Source: Augochlora pura (taxonomy: Eukaryota; Arthropoda; Insecta; Hymenoptera; Halictidae). From it: a stretch of 64,000 nt of DNA. Below are positions 1 to 12,560 of this stretch, piece after piece (position 1 is the first letter of the stretch; the number at the start of each line of letters is the position of its first letter). The position numbers were made by a program, and so were the translations under genes. The stretch spans positions 12,090,001 to 12,154,000 of the forward strand of contig NC_135782.1 in the NCBI RefSeq assembly GCF_028453695.1. Reading direction: 5' to 3'. The notes under the pieces were generated by a model. That model was not told the origin of the DNA. It did not search any database and saw only the letters and a program-made list of their open reading frames with translations.

Positions 1-2909
1 GAAGCTGAAACAGAAACATGGAAAATTTAATACAAGCTTCTTAAACAATTTTCTTATTTACGTTTGTTAAAAGGAAAAATACAATAAAATAATCTTTGCA
101 TATAAAGAATCACAAATTCAATATGATTTTATCTTTTTCTGTATTTATTATATATATTATTATATATATTTATATATTGTATTTATAATGTTAGATTTCA
201 TTTTGAAATTATTGTTGTTATTGTTCTAAGATGTTTACAATTATTAGAATTATGTACATTAAATTTACAGTGATTTATATAATGTTTGCGAAAATTAGTA
301 AATATCCATTGCAAAACTGTAGTGATAGGACCATAAGTGAAGTAGTATCAAAACGCCAAGGGCTCAAGCTAGAGTCGTGTCTATATGTCAGCCATAAAAA
401 TTGATTAGCTGATAAAAGAGAATTGCTTACTAGTATTACATTAATATAACAAAAATTTGGAAATTCTGTGCAATGGGTTCACTTAATATTATTGTGCCTG
501 TATTTCAATAATTATTAAAACTTATTAATAACGAAGCGAACAATATTTACTTGGTTATTCACTGTATCTTTGCAGTGCTATAACGTGACGTAGTTCGTGT
601 CAAAATCACAGAATTTTGATAGAAATAAGGTATAGCGATAATGATTTTTTTACATTAAAGTTGAAATGTTGTAGAATAAGGAAAAAGTAGAGAGAATGTA
701 ACATCAATGCTACCCAACTTCAAGTAAAGTTGTATTTCGTGTTATACATCATTCCTTGTAGGTTTTGACACGTTACTATTTATGGAACGCTTCGAAATAT
801 GGAAAAAATTTATTTACGCGAAAGAACTAATGAAATCATGATCTCGGTAATTTATCATTATTTCGGTCGATGTATTTACTTTGGCTGCAAAACTCTCTCA
901 AATGGTTGCCAATAATGTTCATCTAGAATTATATTGCAGATTTTTGCTAATCAACAATTCTTACAGTAGAGTTACAAAGAAGGATCGTATTAAACGTTTA
1001 AAAGATTTTAGGAATTTTTCTAATAAACACTTGATAACTGTTGTAAATATTGTCTGATTTACTTTAAATTTTGTAATCAATTAACGATTGTAATCGATTA
1101 ATAAAAACCAACTTTTATAAATTTTTCCTGCAAAACGATATAGGAACATACATTCTTTAAATGTACAGATATATCTTTAAACTACAAGAAAGCATTTTTT
1201 AATTGCATTTGTTTATTTCTCATCGGTGAGCGTACAATCATGTCAATCTGGTCGACGTGAAAGCCCACATTTGCGTGACGTGTAGCACCTGTCATAGTTA
1301 CGCGAGTGCAGAACATGAATAATTTTACTAAAGTTCAATAGTTTATTTGTTTAACACGAAAAAGTAATCATTTTTCGTAAAAAAACTGACAATATATTGT
1401 TGAAAAGATACGTTTTATAAATAAAAAATAATGTTAATATTGTTGGTATAGTACTATCTGGACAAGCAGATAATGAATTGAATAGGCTTTGGTGGAAATT
1501 GTTCGGTCAATTAGTTTTCCAGTTATCCGTCACAGTGGTCTCAATAAATGATGTTTCGGGAAAATCACGTTTGGAGATCCCAGGCTTTGTGTTTCAAACT
1601 CTGCCGTATCGCGCTATAGCTATGGTCTGCAACTTTGTTATCTTTGCCAATTTGATCGTAAAATTTTAGCAGCTCGCTTTTCAAATATTGTACTTTTCAT
1701 TTATGCAAATTTTCCTCTGAAAACGAACTTTCAAGTACAGCTACACAGTGACTGTGAGTTACGTTTGCATTAATCGACTTAGAAATGCTGAAATTAAATA
1801 ACGTCGTGCTTCCTATAATGATACATTTAGTGGATTTAGAAGAATTTGAAGCCGAGTTGAATGCAGTCCTTATTGTTGTTTCATTTTTTGACGTCGCATT
1901 AGCAGCCCGATGTTATTTGAGTGGTTCCTTCAACGAACCCTTCAATGGGTCCTTCCAAAAGTGTTCAGAAAACATTTCTATTATACCTCTGCCGATATTA
2001 CGGGTCGTTTGCTTAGGAGCAGACAAACATTTCTTTGCAAAATTTCCTGGAAACAGCCTTTAGATATTTAAATTCAAATATTAACCTCTCCAACGCGAGG
2101 TCATGAATAATATTCATTAACATTGACGATTAATTTCGTAATAATAATGTAATAGTGTTATTACGTACATACATCGTCTAAAAATATATACTATTATATA
2201 TCATGTAACATATTGCAAAACATCATTCAGGTACAACTAGTTTTCCTCATATGCCCTTATGTGAGAGCATAAACACTTTGTTTATCGTGGCACTTTTTCT
2301 AACGTTTATCAACATTTTATACGACGCCCATGAGGTTAGTCGCCTCAACGAAAAACCATACTGCCAGCGGTCGGTTATTTAAAAGCATTTATTGCCGCAT
2401 ATTCAAAATGCATGATACATAGATATACTGTCGTCCTTAGGTACAAGGTCTTATCTACTAATTTGCCATTTTACAGGATATTTTAAAATATTTGGCACAT
2501 TGCATGCCTTATTTCACCATTTAAACAATTTTAGAACATTCTACTTATACACATACTTCTATATACAGAGTACCAAATGTAACTCCATGTACTTGTTTTC
2601 ATTTATTCGAAAATGATTTTATTAGTTTGAAACTTTACCTTTTTGAATGATCAGAAATGTTAGTTAAAGCAATTTAACTGAGCAGGTTGGCACGATAGGT
2701 ATACATATACATACAGCTAATTCAGTCTTTATTAAAATGCGCAAACTTCTCGAAGCATGTGAATAATGCGAACAAACATTCCCTGCAAAAAGTCTGTATT
2801 TTGAGACTAAACAATTTTTTGAAATAAGGAAATTAACGTTTTTCTTCTTCAGACTTACCAAACAGTGAATTCTACAACAACCGTTATCCCCATGTTGGTA
2901 GTTCTAGGG
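1..2909. other. AT-rich stretch with no recognised gene
   Basis: No conserved domain, RNA gene or clear inverted-repeat element was seen. Short open frames of 63 and 92 codons at 1478-1669 and 1785-2063 (plus strand) have no recognisable family and are of chance length. The 1785-2063 segment also reads almost open on the minus strand with a single stop, which may mean an old coding relic, but I could not assign it. Confidence 0.6.
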
Positions 2910-3156
2910 TTAACCCTTTGCAGTCGGAGCCATTTTAAGTGGAAATCCAAGATATTTGTTTAGGCTTGTAGTGTTGCCATTTTGTATATCTTGGAGGATT
3001 TTATATATTATACAATTGCATTTCGCGACTCGTGCAACAGTTAACAGCTCTTAATAATTCTCTAAATGTAAATAAATATGATAAAAATGATTTTCAAACG
3101 TGACATGATCATTTTTAGCGGCGCCTTGGAGTCGCCACTCGACCGCAAAGAGTTAA
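2910..3156. mobile_element. TTAA-flanked MITE, family A (piggyBac-like)
   Basis: The element is bounded by TTAA on both sides. Its left end reads TTAACCCTTTGCAGTCGGAG and the inverted right end reads TTAACTCTTTGCGGTCGAG. The body is AT-rich and non-coding. TTAA target duplications are the hallmark of the piggyBac superfamily, so this is inferred to be a non-autonomous piggyBac-type element. A second, more decayed copy at 47209-47432 shares the subterminal segment (GGAGTCATTTTA-like) and the right end (CCGCAAAGGGTTAA), which supports a true family. Confidence 0.75.
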
Positions 3157-3369
3157 CACAGTTCGATCGTAAACCATACGTTCCTATTTTGTTTATCAGT
3201 AGTCGTTACGCAAAGCGTGGAAACAGTGCTGTATCTGTATCGAGAATCAACGGGGATAATCGTGACGTTGCATCGCTTGAATTCTTAGCAAAATCGGTTC
3301 AAGCACGAACGAAACATAAAAAGTCGCAGGCAGAGAGTTATCGAGACGCGAATTCATAGCCGCATATGT

Positions 3370-3780
3370 AGAAATGCTGCGTGCTTCCCTCTCAGCCACG
3401 AGACACACCACCATCTCCCGTCTCATGGAAATGGGTTCTCTATTTGACACCGACGACGCGCAACGTTGGCGTACTACACCGTTCGTAGGATACGAGAACG
3501 AGGCAGAGACGGCCGACTGCGCGCGCGTGTGCCTCCGCACGTGTGTGGCTGTGTGTTCGAGGGCGTGCGGGCGCACGCGCCGACTCGTCGATTGGCGACG
3601 CTGCGAGACGCTGCGAGACGTCCGCGTGGAATGCTCGGCTGCTCGCCTACCCCGAGACTCAGCCAGTCTCCTCTCTCGTTCGCTTCCCCTTTCGTTCTTC
3701 AGGCTCCCTTCGGTTAAAGACTCTTTAACGTTTGTGTGGCGGCTAGCTTTCTAAGCGGCTACTTAGGTCAGAGTTCATCG
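3370..3780. other. GC- and CpG-rich island
   Basis: This block is sharply richer in G, C and CpG than its AT-rich surroundings. It has GCGCGC and CACGTG-like runs near 3520-3545 and a duplicated CTGCGAGACG at 3601-3620. Open frames of 60-126 codons occur in several overlapping frames and on both strands, as expected when stop codons are rare, so I do not call a gene. A promoter-proximal region or 5' exon of a neighbouring gene is possible. No TATA box or splice signal decides this. Confidence 0.45.
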
Positions 3781-4286
3781 TTTCCCGGTCGACGATCATG
3801 ATTTCAACGGACGTCCGGTGAATTGCGATCACTTTGTCTCGCCTATAATTCGTGCTGGCTAAACTCTCTAACAATCGCACCCCGCCAAATCGAATTCTTA
3901 TTTTAAGCAGGGACTGCAACTGTTGTAATCAGCCTGAAAGAAATCGTCGCATAATAATTATTCTTTCGATTTAAATGTTGTTACTCATAATATTCATTTA
4001 TTTATTTATTCATTTATACGAGCACAATTGGCATTAGCGAGACATCGGTTCGATTTTCAATAGAGAAGAAAGTTTATGGAATATTAAAACAAACCTCACT
4101 CACTAAAATTTAGTTTTAAAATTTCCGTTTCAGTCATGTTTGTTGCAATTAATGCAAACAATTCTTATTTTATATAAACATCCGCAGTTTAATCATAATA
4201 GTAATCGTTGAGTGAAACACTAGTCCGGCTACTTGTAACTAGAAAGCGGATCTTTATACAAAATGAAAATTCTCTCCAATAGCTAT
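3781..4286. other. AT-rich spacer, nothing recognised
   Basis: This is the transition from the GC-rich island back to AT-rich DNA. No gene or repeat was recognised. A TTTA/TTCA-rich run lies near 3995-4015. Confidence 0.5.
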
Positions 4287-4500
4287 CGAGATTTACGAAA
4301 CGGACTTTTAAAACGTTTTTTATAGGTTCAGATAAAAAGTTAAAAAGCGAAAATTTTGGTTACGTTTTTTGTCATTCCAAGTAAGAAGAAAATTAAAAAA
4401 GAACATTTCAGTCATTGTCCAATGAACTAGACTCTGTATTATCTAAAAGATATTGGAGTCATTTAGTCCAGTTCGAAGAAAGTTATTGCGTTGTAAAAAG
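4287..4500 (+). repeat. Palindromic repeat family P, single forward arm
   Basis: This is one arm of the dispersed family described at 48755-49240. Shared landmarks in order are GATTTACGAAACGG, GGTTCAGATAAAAAGTT, TTTGTCATTCCAAGTAA, CAGTCATTGTCCAATGAACT and TCATTTAGTCCAGTT. No reverse arm was seen immediately upstream, so this is a solo or half-deleted copy. It is non-coding. Confidence 0.65.
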
Positions 4501-5769
4501 TTTTTAAACACTTTCGTGAACCTCTGTATATTTGTTAAAGACCCCTTAGGCGAGGAGTTCTTTCTGTAATTTTCTGTTTCTTTCTTCAATAATATTCATC
4601 CTTATTCTCTTTGGGAAATCCCAGGGCATTCGCAGGGCACAGTGTACTTGGCGCATATACGGTTGGCTTAGATATCGGTGCTTTTGGGAAATGAGTAATT
4701 ATCGAGAGACCAGTCGCACGCGTTTTCTTCGTCCAATTAGCCGGTTACCCGACTGCTTCGAAAAACGGCGTGTACTCGCTAACTTTTATCGCTTTAGTCA
4801 CTCTCGTTGCTTTTTCAGATAAGGAAATCTTAAATGTAAAACGTAATTGTTTTTACTAGAGTCCGAAATAAACAAGCAACTTCCGTTGTAGGAAAAAGTC
4901 TGTTGGAACTTAAATGGCCCATTCGACAAAATATCAGTCCATGTGGAACTTTTACGAAAGAGTACTTACCATTCGGAAACTTTTTCAATAAACGTTCAAG
5001 TAGAACAGACATTTTAGAATCTGTACAATAAAAATAGCATGGGAACAAGTTCTTTCGGAACGTTTATTATTAAAGTTCCTATAAAATAAATACAACGTCG
5101 CTTTATTTTATATTCGATTTAACGAGGAATATTATGTAATATTATTTGCTAATTAAAGAAGCGACATGATAATCGAAACGTAAGTAGTACTGTTTTATTC
5201 GAAGTGTTGAAATGTCTGAACTTTCATTTCAGAAGCGAAATGTTTTTAGAATTTGTGAGATTTAAAATATTTCTGTAATAAATTGGCATAAATTTCAGTG
5301 GCTTTAGATTTAGTTTTGATTCATAATCATTTAAGAACCATTAATGTCATTATAATATTATACATTAAATAATAGTTGGCATAGTATTTTCGACATTCCT
5401 TAACATGAATTAATTTTTTAATTTTATTAAATCAAATAAACACTTTTAATATCTATTCTTACTCAATATTTATGACATAGGAAGATTTTCGAAAACTACC
5501 ACATTCGCTCAGTTGAAATGTAGTATACAAGAAAGTTCTGAAAAAGTTTGTCGAACCCTGATATTTAGTTATACCTTAAAGGTTAAAATGACAGATTCAC
5601 TCGCATCATTTGAGTTCAACGTATATATATATATTTTGCATACGTATATTTTTTCCAAGTAGCTGATTCTAACTTATGCTAGATTATGTAAAACGTAGCA
5701 TTTGCATCGACGAAGTATTCTGGGAAATTGAAGTCGTGCTAATATCACGTTTTCGCTGAAGTTGGTACG
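4501..5769. other. AT-rich stretch with no recognised gene
   Basis: Only short, unrecognised open frames are present, for example 72 codons on the minus strand at 4830-5048. No transposon ends were identified. Confidence 0.55.
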
Positions 5770-5915
5770 TGTGTGGTAGAGGCGCAGTGGCCGCTCGATA
5801 AGCCAGAGCCCTTTAAGTGTGAACTTGTAACGCCCTGAGCTCACACGCAGGCAGGCGACACGACGCGAAGCGACGCGGCGAATAGAACGTGCGTGTGTTG
5901 GCCGCTCAATAAGTA
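5770..5915. other. Small GC-rich block between near-identical 14-bp words
   Basis: GGCCGCTCGATAAG (about 5789-5802) and GGCCGCTCAATAAG (about 5899-5912) flank roughly 95 bp of GC-rich DNA containing CGACG-type runs. The flanking repeat could be a target duplication around an insertion or a decayed tandem duplication. No coding content is evident. Confidence 0.35.
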
Positions 5916-6334
5916 CGAATGCTACTTCGAAAATATCGAAGCACTAACTTATCAAATAGATGCAATGCATACTGATTTCGTTGAACTATATCAATCCTCC
6001 CTTGTATGGTATAACGTATTGTTATCACTAGACTGCGGATTTTTATGTGATAGAAAAATTCTTTTAGTTGATTGTAAGAAGTATAAATTAGTTGAAAATG
6101 TCCTTCTTCTTCCGTGAAACGATTTCTCGAGTTTCTTTGAGAATACTTAGTGTAAATACTAAAGTAAAATCATTTAATATATTTTGTTCGATTCACCACT
6201 GCATGCGAATTTTTGTGATTTCTTATACTTGTTTTTTTTTTATTCATTAATATAGGCGTAATAACAATGCTGAGTATTGATGAGAACAATTTTATCACAT
6301 ATTAAACGTACATTCCAGAATGAACATAATATTA

Positions 6335-6518
6335 CAGTGGTGTACAGAATTACAGACTCAAAATAATTTTACATTGTTACTAATATTTGAACAAAAACAG
6401 AAAAGAAACTATATTTGTATATTTTTATTTTCCACATATAAATCAGGTGTTTTGTTAAGTTTTTGTTTAGATATCATTAAGAACGTAAAAGTTACTTTGA
6501 GTCTATAAATATTCACTA
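6335..6518. mobile_element. Tc1-like MITE
   Basis: The left end is TA followed by CAGTGGTG, then AGACTCAAAATAATTTTAC. The right end is the inverted counterpart, GTAAAAGTTACTTTGAGTCT, ending near TATTCACTATA. CAGTGGTG-type ends with TA flanks are typical of Tc1 elements of the Tc1/mariner superfamily. About 180 bp long and non-coding, so non-autonomous. A 62-codon open frame lying across it is not a gene. Relatives lie at 33438-33648, about 33690-34024 and 40394-40620. Confidence 0.7.
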
Positions 6519-9500
6519 TAATTATATACTTTTTATGTTTATTTGTCTAAAATGCATAGCAATTTAGAGCAGTTGCAACATTAAAAGAATTGAAAACTAT
6601 GGATGTACTATTTTTGACTCGCTAAAATTGTGACAAGTAAGAAAGAATTCCTAACTGACTTCTGTTACTTATAACAAATGCAGGAATTGTTTACTTTTCC
6701 TGTAAATTCGCAGTCTAATAATAATAATCGAGGTGCATGCACTCGAAACATAGTTGTCACTGATGCATTGATAAAAGACAACACGTTATATGAAGCTTAC
6801 GCTACTAGTTTACAAAAAATATAACCGAGTATACTTGGAATCATTGTCATTAACATTTATCCAAAATTGCAGAAACATAAATTAATCGTAAAAAACTAGG
6901 TAGTTCAATGTCACTGTGTATACCCTGTATATGTATACTAAGTCCAAATGAACCCAAGACAGTTGTTCAATTGCTAATAAATTCAGTAAGTTGACAATAA
7001 TGTAACAGTTGATCGAAAAAAACGCTCTCATTATCTCATATCTGATCAACTAATTGTTGTCGTAAATACGTAAAATCTGTAGGTTGTCGATAATATTTGA
7101 TGAATTTTATAAAAGCTTAAGCGATCGCCCGACGTCTGTCGACGGTGGCAGAGAGCGGTTATCTCCGCCGACTTGTTCTGTAATTCACGGAAAATCAAGA
7201 ACAAAATTTCCATAGTTTCGCGAATATTTCCGCTATCTGTCTTGCTGCCTCATAAACGAGCCATGGAGGACACTTTCGGAGACACAGTGTGTAGTTCCTC
7301 CGCAGGGACGCGTCTAGATATCTCCGGTGTGCCGGAATGGTGGCGCAAACTTCGAGGACCGTTACCGTGAATGGCCGATTCTCTATGCGCTCGCCCCAAG
7401 AGCTCACAAATTAATGTTTATTATTATTTATACGCACCCGGGACCAAAGTGTTACTTTATATTACCGGCTCGCACGCTTGCGGGGACGTTTTCCGTGCTT
7501 TTGGTCCATTAAGCCTTCATGGTTCGTATTATATAATGCTTTCTTAGAAACATTAGAGAAAAACATCTACTGTGCACACTTAATTTTCAAGCACTTAACA
7601 GTGACCGTTATTAGTAGAAGTTTACATCAAATTACAGGGATCCGCTTTAGGGTGGTTTCAAATATTTTCGCATCTACTTCTACGCCCCTAACTTGAAACA
7701 CTCGGTGAGAAAATGATGTCGGTTTGCTTAACTTTTTTATTTACTATACCTTTTGTATTCAAATTGATTAAAAAAAATCCTTTATTGAACTTAGGAAATA
7801 ATTAAAAATTATAATTTTATAAGTTGCCTTTTTATTTGAGAGATTATTTTAATTAGAATTGAAAACTTGGCATACATGTTAATTGATTAGTATCGTGTCA
7901 AATAACGTTTAGAGAGACAATGGCTTTAAATTTTAGATGAAGAAAATAATTGAATATTAATGAATTATTGATTATACTATTTGTAACGTATGTCAAGTGT
8001 TTTGAAAAAATGTTATTTTCCATTGGTTAAATATTTATAATTCATCATTATTTGAATTAAATTATTGTAAATCCGACACTTTTGACGTCTTTGATTAAAA
8101 CAGTATCAAATTAAAATCTTAAAAGGACTGTTGACCCCTTTGGCAAAAATAGTGTTAATAAGTAAGACCAGAATATCTCAGAGAAATATTTGACCCGCAT
8201 AGCTAAGGACCACATTATATGTCCAGCCGGGGCGACATCTTTTACCTGTCAGAGCAATACGATAACGAGTACGAGTGCCATATAAAGTGACAAATGCCAA
8301 TGCGGTCGAAAAACAAAGCATATAAGATGATAATTACACAAATCTTTGATCACCTCTATTCCAATAAATTGAAATTCAGATTACGAACTTGAAACTTTCG
8401 AAGATATCAATCAGAAGCTAGGAACAATTGCGAGTGACTTTTCTGCTTTTTTATACACATTTACTGCTACTTTTATTCTGACCTTAATGGAAAGTTGGTC
8501 AAGTTACTTCTGGACTATGATAGCTAATTTATGTGAATATGTTACTATTGCAAGGAGACTTTCTGAAAAAAAGCTGAATCAAAAGCGTAATTAGCTGAGA
8601 AGATTTTAAACTCTCTTTATACAGAGTATTTTATTTTACAATAGTGACGCATTTTCGTACAGTTTAGATTCTGACATACACAAATTGTAGAATTATTTTC
8701 GAGACTGTATACTTTCAGAAAATTAAATAAAAGAAAATCGATTTCTTAATGTTTCAGACTGGAATACCTCCTTAAGTAAAATATAGCCATATTTAAATAT
8801 CATTTTAATCGTAAGAATCTCAACAAATATATCGTAGAAATTCTAAAATTGAAAAATTGAAAATAAACGAACTTTATTTTGCTAATTTCGTGTGTTTTAC
8901 TAAGTAATAACGCGCTTTTATGCAACACTATTGAACGAATCTGGAAATGAGCTTAAATAAGAATGCTTCGATCTTTAAAATAGTAGTATCACCAATTTAT
9001 CGTCCGACAATTCTACTAAACAAGTTATAAAATTGTATTGGATTCCGTGTCACTAAATTTTGTTTTCGGTCTTGTCTAACGTCGAGGTTGATATCTTTGC
9101 ACCAATTACGTCTCACCATTTCTTATATTTTAAACGTTTCTAAAATTTCATAATAAGATATGAGTTTTTCAAAAAGTGGCGTTTCTGCATACAGTTAAAA
9201 TAATGAAACCAAACCAAGGATTCTGTAAAAGACCATTATACTTTCAACATTTTCGGAGAAATGATTGCTCTTCATTGTATCAATAAATAGGAGCAGAGCA
9301 AATCACAGAAGAGCATATTTTCTTCTTTTGACGAATCACTATCCTTGTTTAAATCTCAAATGAAATTTCAATATTAGAAAAGAGAGAGAGGAGTGTATAA
9401 AAGCAGAAAAGAACAGAATGTGTCTGAAAAAAGCGATGCATTATTGCGATATTGTTTAACCAGTTAGCTGTTGCAGTCCCTTCAAAAAGTGTACAAGTGA

Positions 9501-10250
9501 TTGTAATTATACTGCATAAGTTTAGTTTTCTTCACAATTTGTATAAATGCAACACTTTTGCAAAATATATAATTTAATAAAAAATCTCAAAGTATATATC
9601 CTCTGATTATGATATGTGATACGTGTTCGCTATTTAATTATGTATACCGAACAGGATTTTTCACCGTGAAATAACGTTGAAGAATAACGTGTATTACGCT
9701 GAAATAGTTAAACAACGGAACGAAAAATATCTCGAGCCCAACCGAAGCCCTAGGTTTTAAGTTTCAAAACCAGAAAATTATCGCTGAACACAGCATACGT
9801 CCGTTACGTTACGTTGGCCGCGTTCCCTTTGTTCCAGCTGCGAATTTATGAAGTCACATTTTCCATAGCCGGCTAAAATATTTCGCCGTTTATTCTGAAG
9901 TAATTAGAATGAAATGAAAACGGAGAACCAGGCGAAACTTGTCCTTCCGCGATGTAATTAATAGTTGAGCGAAACTGCAGTCATTCAATGTAAATTAAGA
10001 AGTAATCCTTTTAAGTTCCGCGTTCTGTATTCCAGTGTAGCTATACTATTAAACGATTACGTTTGTACGGACAAACAGAACTTTCGGAATTCTACTCCAC
10101 CTTCGGTGTGGAGGTACCGGGATTTATTCGTGCGGAAAGAGATACAACAAATTTTACTTGAGACGACGTTTCGCTTCGAAGTAGATACAGATTTCGTTTA
10201 TTCGCGCAAAGAACGTTGCTCAACCGTTCCACTTTGATTTCGCTGAAATT
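6519..10250. other. Long mostly AT-rich stretch with no recognised gene
   Basis: The region is mostly featureless. A mildly GC-richer patch at about 7110-7480 has overlapping open frames on both strands (65-72 codons) without recognisable domains. Another patch near 9730-9960 is moderately GC-rich. No transposon ends, RNA genes or splice-bounded exons could be supported. Confidence 0.55.
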
Positions 10251-10270
10251 TCGCAGGTTCGGACAAGAAC

Positions 10271-10321
10271 CAGATATAGGTAAAAAAGAAGCAGATATAG
10301 GTAAGAAATAACCAATATAGG
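10271..10321. repeat. 21-bp minisatellite, about 2.4 units
   Basis: The word CAGATATAGGTAA heads units starting at 10271 and 10292, with a partial third (CAATATAGG) at 10313. The tandem structure produces a repetitive aromatic-rich reading on the minus strand, which explains the open frames there and argues against a gene. Confidence 0.7.
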
Positions 10322-10869
10322 AAACACGCATTCTTTCCATCGGCGATTCGTGCGCGAGGCGGTTCGTTTCTCTGTTGCGCCTGTAATATTATAGGGTGAA
10401 TTGCACAATGAACAGACACTACGGCTGCATTTTTGTTAAATATAAATATTCAAAAATTCTTATTAAATCTTCAGAACGGCATCATGAGCTATTTTACTAT
10501 TCAATTTGTACATCAAAATACGTTAAATAAGTAAAAAATTTAGAAATTTTTAATAAGTCGAAGGATAAAAATGATATTTCTTCACTTAAGGCTTTGTTGT
10601 TGAGAAAATTGAGGTGGAAGATGTCGCGTCGTTTGTAGTGTGACGGGAAGTAAAATTGCAATGTAATGACCAGACGCGCCACTTGATTCCTATTTAGTAT
10701 CATTTTTTCAACTTGAATGTTCTGTATATTTTCGACTTATTTTTTGACAGACCTGTTTTATTATACATATTATACAGATAAAAACGATCACAAACTGAAA
10801 CAAAAAACTATTAAAATTCCAATCATCAAACATTTATGTGTCCTCAACTGTGGAACTCTAGGAATACAT

Positions 10870-11023
10870 TAAATTCTCACCGAATATCCTTCAACTTTTA
10901 AACAAAAATGGACAATTTAGGAAAGGAGATACGTTTATTCAAAAGCGGCTCATTTTTATAACTGTTGACAGTCAGCGACTATAAAAACGAACTGTGACGT
11001 TCGAATAATCGTAACTTCTCTTA
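10870..11023. mobile_element. Short inverted-repeat element sharing ends with the 22-kb element
   Basis: The left part contains AAAAATGGACAATTTAGGAA followed by GGAGATACGTTTATTC. The right part carries the inverted match, TTCGAATAATCGTAACTTCT, and stops soon after. The same end sequence occurs in both arms of the 22030-22735 element, so this is a compact, right-truncated relative. It is non-coding, and the superfamily cannot be settled from the ends alone. Confidence 0.6.
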
Positions 11024-11613
11024 CGATCGTGTGAATGAATTTTCGTACGATAACAGCATTATTTTCAATGGATCTCATTATTCGGTGAAACAAGTAGAAA
11101 ACGCTGGAGGGGAAAAAGATATCACAATAAGCGACGATAAATTAAACGCCTCGGTCTTGAACCTAATTGCTTATTCATCTCTTAACAACCACGGCACGCG
11201 AATCCATTGAATGAATGAGTCACTTTGTGTCTTCAATGGTCGTCATTTAAAGTATACCATAAATAATAATTTCATGCAGAGTACTTTGTAATCATGTATA
11301 TCTTCACTCGTTGTGTTCAAATACAATGGGTTATAATTAACAATAGGTGCTACGTATTTGTATGTATGTTAGTTTTGACGTGCTTATTACGGAACAGTGA
11401 CAACCACGTACTAACAATAAGTTTATTACATGAAAATACTACCAACATTGGGTGCCGTATAAAGCTTTAAGTGCATTATATTTTTAGTTGTACAAGTTAC
11501 GTTGTTTATTTATAGAAATTTGCTCAAATGATCAATTCGTTATGTAAATGTGAAGTGATAAGTAAAATACGATGTAATAAAAAGAAATTTCGAGTTTCGA
11601 CTTTGAATTTTCG
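11024..11613. other. AT-rich spacer, nothing recognised
   Basis: No gene, RNA gene or repeat was recognised here. Confidence 0.5.
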
Positions 11614-11631
11614 AGGTCAAGGTCAAGGTCA
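11614..11631 (+). promoter_or_regulatory. Three abutting AGGTCA half-sites
   Basis: AGGTCA occurs three times with no spacing at 11614, 11620 and 11626. AGGTCA is the canonical nuclear-receptor half-site, and TCAAGGTCA, present twice here, is the extended form bound by monomeric receptors such as FTZ-F1 and ERR. The sequence is directly visible. Function as an enhancer element is inference, because no adjacent gene is identified. Confidence 0.4.
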
Positions 11632-12385
11632 ATAGAATCAAGTTACAATGATCCTGACAGGATTTTGTGACATCCTGCATGTTTGTGTTATGCGATGCTT
11701 CAACAAAATTTTATTAACAATATCGACCTTTTTATTAACAATATTCTCAACCTTTATTCCGCGTACCAAACAATTAGTCATGTACCGCTAAACTACTTTG
11801 TAGCTACATATTTACATATGTTTATATGTAGACTGTTTATTTTATCCTTCACGTTGAAATATCTTCGTTATTTTTGTTAATATAAAAATACATGCCAGGA
11901 ATTACTTTGGTTGGTTTAATGATAAGTATATTAAGATTTATATTTTTTTGAGAGAAACAAAATAAATTTATTCTTCATTCAAGGATATTTAAAGTTTACA
12001 GGTCGATGAATTCGTCCTGATAAGCACCATGGTGCTGCGTCATAAAAAATTGTCGTCTACGGAGTATGAAATGTCAATTATGTAGGCACATTCCAATGAA
12101 ACATCATTTAACTTGGTCTGAGGAAACGTTGTATTAACTTAATCTAACATAAACATACACAATAGCGACGCATTAGGTAAATGTTGTTCGGAACAACGTC
12201 TTGTCTGTTGCGAACAGTGGTAGGGGCACCAGTTACGTTTGTGTATCTTGGATAAGTAGTGCCGGTGGCTCATTCCTCAAAGTCAGACCAAGAACATGGG
12301 ATATGGCTGATTAACTAAAGCGGTGGCGCATTGGTTTGGTAATAGTTCTCTACTTGAGCTGCGTTATCTTTTGCAGTTATTTAAA
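11632..12385. other. AT-rich stretch, nothing recognised
   Basis: A short perfect palindrome, GCACCATGGTGC, lies near 12026. A 65-codon open frame at 11683-11880 (plus strand) is AT-driven and unrecognised. Confidence 0.5.
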
Positions 12386-12560
12386 AAACATACAGGGTCA
12401 CCAATTTAAATCGATTCAGTCAAATATCTTCGAAGTCGTCGATGATGCTATGTCCATCCATGATGAATGTTTCAAACGAAATTTGACTGATTTTAGGGGA
12501 CACGTAATCTGATACTAATAAGATTTTTCTTGGTGAACACATCGAAAACGTATTATGATG
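12386..12560. repeat. CAGGGT-ended repeat fragment, copy 1
   Basis: It begins ACAGGGTCACC and contains CAGTCAAATATCTTCG and GATGATGCTATG words. Its layout resembles the segment starting at 12929 (CAGGGTGGGACATC, then GTCAAATATCTCAA and ACGATAGATGG). ACAGGGTG-type ends are common at Tc1/mariner-like termini, so these are tentatively two fragments of one DNA-transposon family. Confidence 0.3.

Noticed and set aside
1785..2063. 92-codon plus-strand frame, nearly open on the minus strand too
   Set aside because: Neither reading resembles a known family, and the minus reading has a stop. Could not be supported as a gene or transposon relic.
10198..10419. Aromatic repeat-containing minus-strand frame
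   Set aside because: Produced by a 21-bp minisatellite read in frame, not by a gene.
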